From NCBI GenBank assembly GCA_024196135.1, contig JAMQCK010000985.1:1-13271 (forward strand): a stretch of DNA of 13,271 nt. The letters are read 5' to 3'. How positions within the stretch are numbered: position 1 is the stretch's first letter; the number at the start of each line of letters is the position of its first letter. Made by a program: the position numbers and the translations under genes. This DNA comes from Pleurotus ostreatus/Saccharomyces cerevisiae fusant (Eukaryota; Opisthokonta). Below, one piece after another: positions 8,659-13,271 of this stretch. The notes beneath the pieces were generated by a model that had not been told where the DNA came from, made no database searches, and saw nothing but the letters and a program-made list of their open reading frames with translations.

Positions 8659-9009
8659 ATGCGCTTCCAAGGGCTCTTCCTTGCGACGTTCCTAGTCTCC
8701 TGTACGTATCCCGTTTCTCTGGAATAAGCTCAGTCACTGAAAGCACCTACAGTGTCGCTGGTCGCACAAGCGGCCCCCATCGTGCAGCCACCACTGCCAA
8801 ATCCATTTTCTGGACTGGACGTCGAAGCGCGAGGGCAGGTGCGTCATCATCGCGATCTCCCGATTTTTTGGGCGTTGACAGAAAAATAGATTTCTCCTGA
8901 GGACATCGCCCTCGCCCCTGCGCGTAATGCGGCATGCAAAGGCGATTGCACCGACGTGTCGGACGTGGATGTCCGCGAGCCGACGCCGTGCAAGGGCGAC
9001 TGTCTATAA
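8659..9009 (+). CDS. Small secreted protein with duplicated CKGDC motif (82 aa, unknown function)
   Basis: Exons 8659-8701, 8753-8838 and 8890-9009 join to 82 codons plus TAA. Both introns are 51 bp with strong donors (GTACGT, GTGCGT), and each contains an in-frame stop, so splicing is required. Residues 1-21 form a clear signal peptide (MRFQGLFLATFLVSL then SLVAQA). The mature part is proline-rich (IVQPPLPNPF), then acidic. CKGDC occurs at residues 59-63 and again at 77-81, one residue from the end. These four Cys are the only ones in the protein. The two copies differ at three of five codons, always synonymously (TGC AAA GGC GAT TGC versus TGC AAG GGC GAC TGT), which argues for selection on the peptide. 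A TATA box precedes the gene. I do not recognise the family. It does not end in a CaaX box, so it is not an ordinary basidiomycete pheromone, and there is no dibasic Kex2 site. Confidence 0.78.
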
Positions 9010-9591
9010 CGGACAGCCCCGTCGCCACACCGACCTCATCACAGCCACATATCCTCGCCATCAACTCACCTCACCTATGCCATGCCGTCTATGCGCGTAG
9101 GCTCCTCCCTCCAACCCGGAGCTACCCTCCAACCCGGAGAACCACCCTCCACATGTGTACCACGCTCTCTTTATTTGTTATCGACACCGGTCTGTTGTAT
9201 CGCCCCGCTACCTATTAAGTATGCTTTAGTTACATACCTTTTCTGCACACACATACCTTCTCGTCTCGTCGTTTGCGTTCGTATTGCTGCTCATCGGTCT
9301 CCTATTTCGCCACAACCTTCGTCTCGTCTGGAATCCCCATCGCCCGCTGCATTCGTCTTCTTGGACTGTATTACTTAGATACCACACACTACTCCCGCGT
9401 ACCGTGTCTTTTCCGCGCCTGAATAATGGGCTCGTTGAATCAAAATCCGGCGCGTTTTGCATCGCTTGTTCAACAGAAGGAAACGAACGGCGAGAGACCA
9501 GGCCAGAAAACAATCAGAAAACCACTGATGGCAGATATATTTTGGGGATGAAGCATTAGTTCGTTCACGTCGAGGCCGAAAGCCCGAACGA
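9010..9591. other. Convergent intergenic region between the small secreted protein and TFIIIA-like genes
   Basis: This 582-bp stretch must contain the 3' ends of both flanking genes. It is C/T-rich on the plus strand, with a short tandem repeat at 9107-9139. Open frames such as 9226-9513 (-) and 9284-9559 (+) show no domain or family pattern. I support no gene here. Confidence 0.55.
9107..9139. repeat. Two-copy 15-bp direct repeat, period 18
   Basis: CCCTCCAACCCGGAG occurs at 9107-9121 and again at 9125-9139, separated by CTA. It lies about 100 bp after the stop codon of the small secreted protein gene, probably in its 3' UTR. A third, partial CCCTCC follows at about 9145. Confidence 0.7.
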
Positions 9592-11418
9592 CTACGCAGC
9601 AGAGGCCTTCGTCCGCTTCTCCTTCCTCACCCACGCGTCCAGCGCATCCTTGTCCGTCTCCAGCCCGTGCGTGGCACGTAAATGACGCCGGAGGTCGTAC
9701 GCGCGACTGAACACGTACTCGCACGCGTGCGAGGCAGACGCAGTAGGCAACGAGTTCGAGGTCGTGTCGGAAAGCGTGCTGGAGGCCGCAGTGGAAATCA
9801 ACGGCAAGCCGGAGAGGTCGGGGAAAGGGCAGCACAGCGACGTCGCCGTGCGCAGCCTATCCTGCGCCTTCTTGGCGTACGTGCTGCCGGTGATGAGGTT
9901 GATCAAGGTGTTTTCTTCCCGATGAGTGTCCTCTACGGCCGATGGCTCGTCCTCGTCCTCGTCCGAGCCAGCGTCCGCGCCCGATGCCTCATTCTCCTCC
10001 GAAGAGGATGACGAGGTGCGAGTATGGATCTTGGCGACGTGCCGTTGGAGGAGGTGCTTGTAGCCGAAGGCGCGTCCACAGCCCTCGTGCGAGCACACGA
10101 AGTCGCGGTGGCCGAGATGCGTTACGTTTGTATGCGTCGTCAGGGCTTTTTTCTGCATGACAGTCAGTCATCTCCATCGACGATCCCTCACCTCCAGAGA
10201 TACGCACCGACTTGAAGTCCTTCCCACAACCCACGACCTCGCACTTCCAGTCGCGGCCGACTTCGCCCCCGCGGCGCTTCTTCCGAGGCGGCTGGTCCTC
10301 GTCTTCCGCATCAGACTGGTTGCCGTTCATCGCGCGCTCAACCTCTTGCTGTTCGTGCAGCTTCTGATGTGCGCGCAGGCCCTTCTGAGAGGTGAACTGC
10401 TTGCCGTTGCAGGAGGGATGATTGCATGTCGGCGGGTGCGCGGTGCGATTGTGATGCTGGAGAGCCGTCCAGGTGGCAAAGGAGGCGGCGGGAGAGCAGG
10501 TCAGACACGCGTAGCGCGTTTCTGTGAGGTGGATAAGTAAAGGAGAGGGTATGGCGAGTTGAGTATGATCGTACCGTCATGAGTCCTGACGTGGGCGCGT
10601 AGCTTCTGATTGGTGCTGAAAGACTTGGTGCAGCCTTCATGGTCGCAGCGATAGGGCTTCGTGCCTTCCTGACAGTGCGCGGTGCAAATATGCGTTCGCA
10701 GCTGGTGATGCTTGGCGAATGCTTCGTCGCAGCCTTCCTCGGTGCACTGCAAGTCCCATCAGCACTCATACACGCGTAAAGCTTTCGTGAGACGCACCTG
10801 GAAGGGCTTCGCCCCGTTATGCCAATCTAGATGTACGCGCAGGTGCTGCGATGTCCATAGCCGCTTGCCGCAGCCAGCCACAGTGCACTCAAACGGACGC
10901 GCGGACTCGGGGAGATGGCTGCGTGAGTGTGCTTGCAGATGGGTTTCCCTCAGATATGATTTGTTGCACGTCGCACAGACAAAGGGGCGCTGAAGATGTG
11001 ATGGTCAGCCGTGTCGTTCCCCCTCCCCTTCAAGTCGCTGATCGACCAGCCGATCTCCTGCACGCACCTGTCCAGTGTGCGATCGCACATGCTCCTCCAG
11101 ACGCGAAGGCTTCGAGTACGCCTTGTCGCATCCCTCGTACGTGCACGCGTAACGCTTCTTGGTATCGTTCACAAGCTGGCCATTGACGATAATCGGCGCG
11201 CCTGTCGCAGCTTTCGGTGTCCGAGGCCTCGAGGGGGCCCTTGATCTTGTTGGTGTCCTCGATCTTGCAGGTGTTCTCGACCCTGAAGCTATGGGTTCCT
11301 CAGGTGGTTCATACTCCGAGTCCGACTGTGCCGTGCTAGGTTCGGGGCTCGATGCAAGGTGGAGGACATAGGCCTTCCGCTTGCCGAGCACCGTTTCCGT
11401 ATGTGTAAGGGAGGTCAT
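9592..11418 (-). CDS. TFIIIA-type C2H2 zinc-finger protein (5S rRNA gene transcription factor)
   Basis: Five exons: 11418-11068, 10989-10798, 10746-10575, 10521-10208 and 10152-9592, in phase, 529 aa. Nine C2H2 fingers start at about residues 92, 122, 152, 182, 215, 244, 271, 332 and 363. Finger 6 has the short C-x2-C spacing and fingers 6-7 follow almost without a linker (TAHPPTC). This fits TFIIIA, which binds the internal control region of 5S rRNA genes and recruits TFIIIC/TFIIIB for RNA polymerase III (S. pombe sfc2, yeast PZF1). Between fingers 7 and 8 lies an acidic stretch and a PPRKKRR nuclear-localisation-like motif (316-322). After finger 9 come about 60 acidic/Ser residues and a tenth finger whose two Cys (451, 487) are 35 residues apart, while its F-x5-L-x2-H-x4-H half (491-505) is canonical. 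The N-terminus carries SRTP/RSRTP repeats. The ATG at 11418 is preferred because the start MTSLTHTETVLGKRK looks family-like. No TATA box was seen. Confidence 0.87.
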
Positions 11419-11719
11419 GGGGAAAGAGTGATCGAGCGGAAGCAAAGTCCCATCACCAAACTTCTTTGATTGTTTGCCTATGTTTGCTCTCCTGCAAATG
11501 CCGGTGGTGAACGACAAAAATGCACTGCAAATGTACATAGGATGTATCTCCCGAAGCACAAGTAGTAAAAGAAAACAGTACAAGGCTGCCAATTAAGCCT
11601 GCATAGGTATGAGCACTAAAAGTACAGCGCATGGTATCCTGCGATAGCAACAGCGTCGGGGTAGTATGTAGGTACGTCCTCCAACATAAATCCACTCTTC
11701 CATTAAATCCTCCCACAGC
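11419..11719. other. Spacer between the TFIIIA-like and 7-TM genes
   Basis: About 300 bp hold the 3' end of the upstream 7-TM gene and the promoter of the TFIIIA-like gene, both on the minus strand. The TFIIIA frame stays open upstream of its ATG to 11592, but the extra residues are hydrophobic and unlike the family, so I treat them as non-coding. No clear TATA box is present. Confidence 0.5.
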
Positions 11720-13157
11720 TCATCTTATCTCGTAATGATGTACCGCATGAGGCGATCGTTGCGGCGGTGCGACCACAAAGCTCGCGTCTGGCGGGTCCAC
11801 GTAGTGCTCCGGGACCTTGACCTCGCTGTAGGTCCTGAAGTCTATGGACGAGTCCTCCGTGGTTGGGTCGGAGTAGCCTGTCGTAGTGTTGCCGCTGCTC
11901 AATCCGGGCACGCTACCGCGCGCGGGGCCGCCTGGCTTGAAGTTTATGGTGGAGAGGTGGTGGGATTCAGGGTCCTCGGGTCGGGACTTGCCGACGGGGA
12001 TGGAGTCCATATCCTCTGCAGTAAGGCCGAGGGTAGACATGACGATGATCATGGTGGGGACGATACCCTGAGAAGGCGTAAGTCCTGAACAAAACCGGAA
12101 AGAAGGGCGGAACGTACGGTGAGCTGCGCTATAGGATCATACACGATATAGAACGCGTTGCTGCCGATGAAGTACAAGGTAATTTCGATGATGAGCGCCG
12201 CGCTGTATATCATCGCGGACTCGATCACGATTACGAGGACCTTGGTGTACCGGAACTTCGTGGATAGGATGTGTCCCCCGGTTTCTCTTGCCAAAAACCA
12301 GATGCGGGCGGCGATGAGGGTAGTGACAATGACGTTGGTGACGAGGGATAGGATGAACACGGAACCGTTCCACTTCTCCAGGGTCTACACGGGCGTCAGT
12401 ATCATTGGGGGGAGGGGCCAATAAATGGGTTGCGCACGTCGTTGAAAGCACTGTGTATTGTTTTGGCGTTTGCGAATATGTACGCTTGACCAAAACCACT
12501 GACTGGGTTGCGTTAGCGAGCACTTGACAACTACCACCGAGTCACTCACTTGCGGAACCCAGAATGAGCATAGCTGGGAACACGCAGACCTTCCAATTTC
12601 TGCCCCAGACGTGCCAGCACCTCCAAACCTGCCAAGCGCATACCGTCAGCAACGGCGCGTCATATGCGACAGCGACTACGCACGACAATGCTGTCCCCCA
12701 GGATGGAATTGACGGTATGGATAGTGACCTTCGCCACGTTTGGCGGGTGCGACACATCCGAAAAGTAGCCAGCCGGACCACCAGGGTCATTGCGCCGGTC
12801 AATGAATCCCCATATCAAGCGCGCAAATCCCAGGGAAACATGCACGCTCGAAAAAAGGAACATCAACACGGCGACCCAGAACACCACGCTCGAGATCTTG
12901 CGCGTGCGCCGGAAGCGCAGGATGTAGACATAGGAGAAGAACAAGCAGATGTTGATGCCTGTATGGTGCAGTGGGCGCCCAAGTCACGTATGAGACAAGG
13001 CGATATGGGGCGAGGCAGGGGGAGGGGTAACCATCTGAATCAGTTTTACGTCGCCGACAGCGGGCGAGCCCAAAGTGATCGGCGCACCGTAGAAGAGCGT
13101 CTCCAGCCAGATCGCGGTGAGGTAGGCGGTGTCGAGGGGGAGGCCGGCGTCCGCCAT
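11720..13157 (-). CDS. Seven-transmembrane protein of an unnamed Agaricomycete family (orphan receptor-like)
   Basis: Six exons: 13157-13088, 12958-12684, 12628-12550, 12502-12438, 12384-12118 and 12067-11720, in phase, 367 aa. Hydrophobic segments at about 13-37, 47-72, 97-122, 128-152, 170-195, 210-236 and 241-268 give seven membrane spans. A hydrophilic tail of about 100 residues follows (269-367). The pattern LPLDTAYLTAIWLETLFYG, NSILGDSIVVWRCWHVWGRN and GSNAFYIVYDPIAQLT is one I recognise from many uncharacterised basidiomycete membrane proteins, usually in large paralogous families. No ligand or partner is known to me, and no GPCR motif is certain. The ATG at 13157 (CCTCCATGG) is chosen because it puts LPLDTAYLT at the N-terminus; an in-frame ATG at 13199 would add 14 residues. 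The first intron (12959-13087, 129 bp) is unusually long for this window. Confidence 0.85.
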
Positions 13158-13271
13158 GGAGGCGGGAGGAAAAGATCGCCTGGGAAGGGAAGGCACCATC
13201 CCCGCCCGCGGCTAGGCACTTTGTAGGGATGATGAGAAGGAGGAGCGAGGCATGATGTGATCACGCCGGCT
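13158..13271. other. Upstream region of the 7-TM gene, cut by the window end
   Basis: Only 114 bp upstream of the proposed start are visible. I see no TATA box on the minus strand here. An in-frame ATG at 13199 leaves the exact start open. Confidence 0.4.

Noticed and set aside
8989..9009. C-terminal CKGDCL considered as a lipidated pheromone (CaaX) end
   Set aside because: A CaaX box needs Cys at the fourth position from the end followed by aliphatic residues. Here the last Cys is second from the end, and the protein has a signal peptide.
11419..11592. N-terminal extension of the TFIIIA-like frame up to 11592
   Set aside because: The extra residues are hydrophobic and unlike a nuclear factor, and the internal ATG at 11418 gives the expected start.
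328..13157. The genes as a single biosynthetic or defence cluster
   Set aside because: The products (glycosidase-like, GMC, small secreted protein, TFIIIA, 7-TM) share no pathway, and orientations are mixed. TFIIIA is a housekeeping factor.

Overview
The window looks like nuclear DNA of a filamentous basidiomycete (Agaricomycetes-like). It is GC-rich, the genes are cut by many introns of about 43-59 bp with GT...AG ends and CTGAC/CTAAC-like branch sites, and the gene families (AA3 GMC oxidoreductase, GH71/GH99-like 'xylosidase/arabinosidase', Agaricomycete-type orphan 7-TM protein) are typical of that group. All gene models were assembled by hand from exon phase and protein-family patterns. 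Four of the five close as complete reading frames with every splice phase consistent.

Layout. (1) Plus strand, about 328-3837: a GH71/GH99-like glycosidase domain, followed by about 610 residues of Pro/Ser/Gly/Tyr-rich low-complexity tail and a hydrophobic C-terminal segment. Its 5' end is not resolved. (2) Minus strand, 6359-4129: a complete secreted GMC oxidoreductase (nine exons, 606 aa) with a TATA box just upstream. (3) 6360-8658: about 2.3 kb with no gene I can support, holding short dyads, a CArG-like site and the TATA box of the next gene. (4) Plus strand, 8659-9009: an 82-aa secreted small protein in three exons whose mature part carries the pentapeptide CKGDC twice; I do not recognise it. 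(5) Minus strand, 11418-9592: a TFIIIA-type protein with nine C2H2 fingers plus a tenth, expanded finger (five exons, 529 aa). (6) Minus strand, 13157-11720: a complete 7-transmembrane protein of an unnamed fungal family (six exons, 367 aa).

These genes do not form an obvious pathway or cluster. The GH-like gene and the GMC gene are convergent, the GMC gene and the small secreted protein are divergent across the long spacer, the small secreted protein and the TFIIIA gene are convergent, and the TFIIIA and 7-TM genes are head-to-tail. The least described items are the CKGDC-repeat secreted peptide with its dyad-rich promoter, the possible tail-anchored architecture of the glycosidase-like protein, and the C-x35-C expanded finger of the TFIIIA protein.
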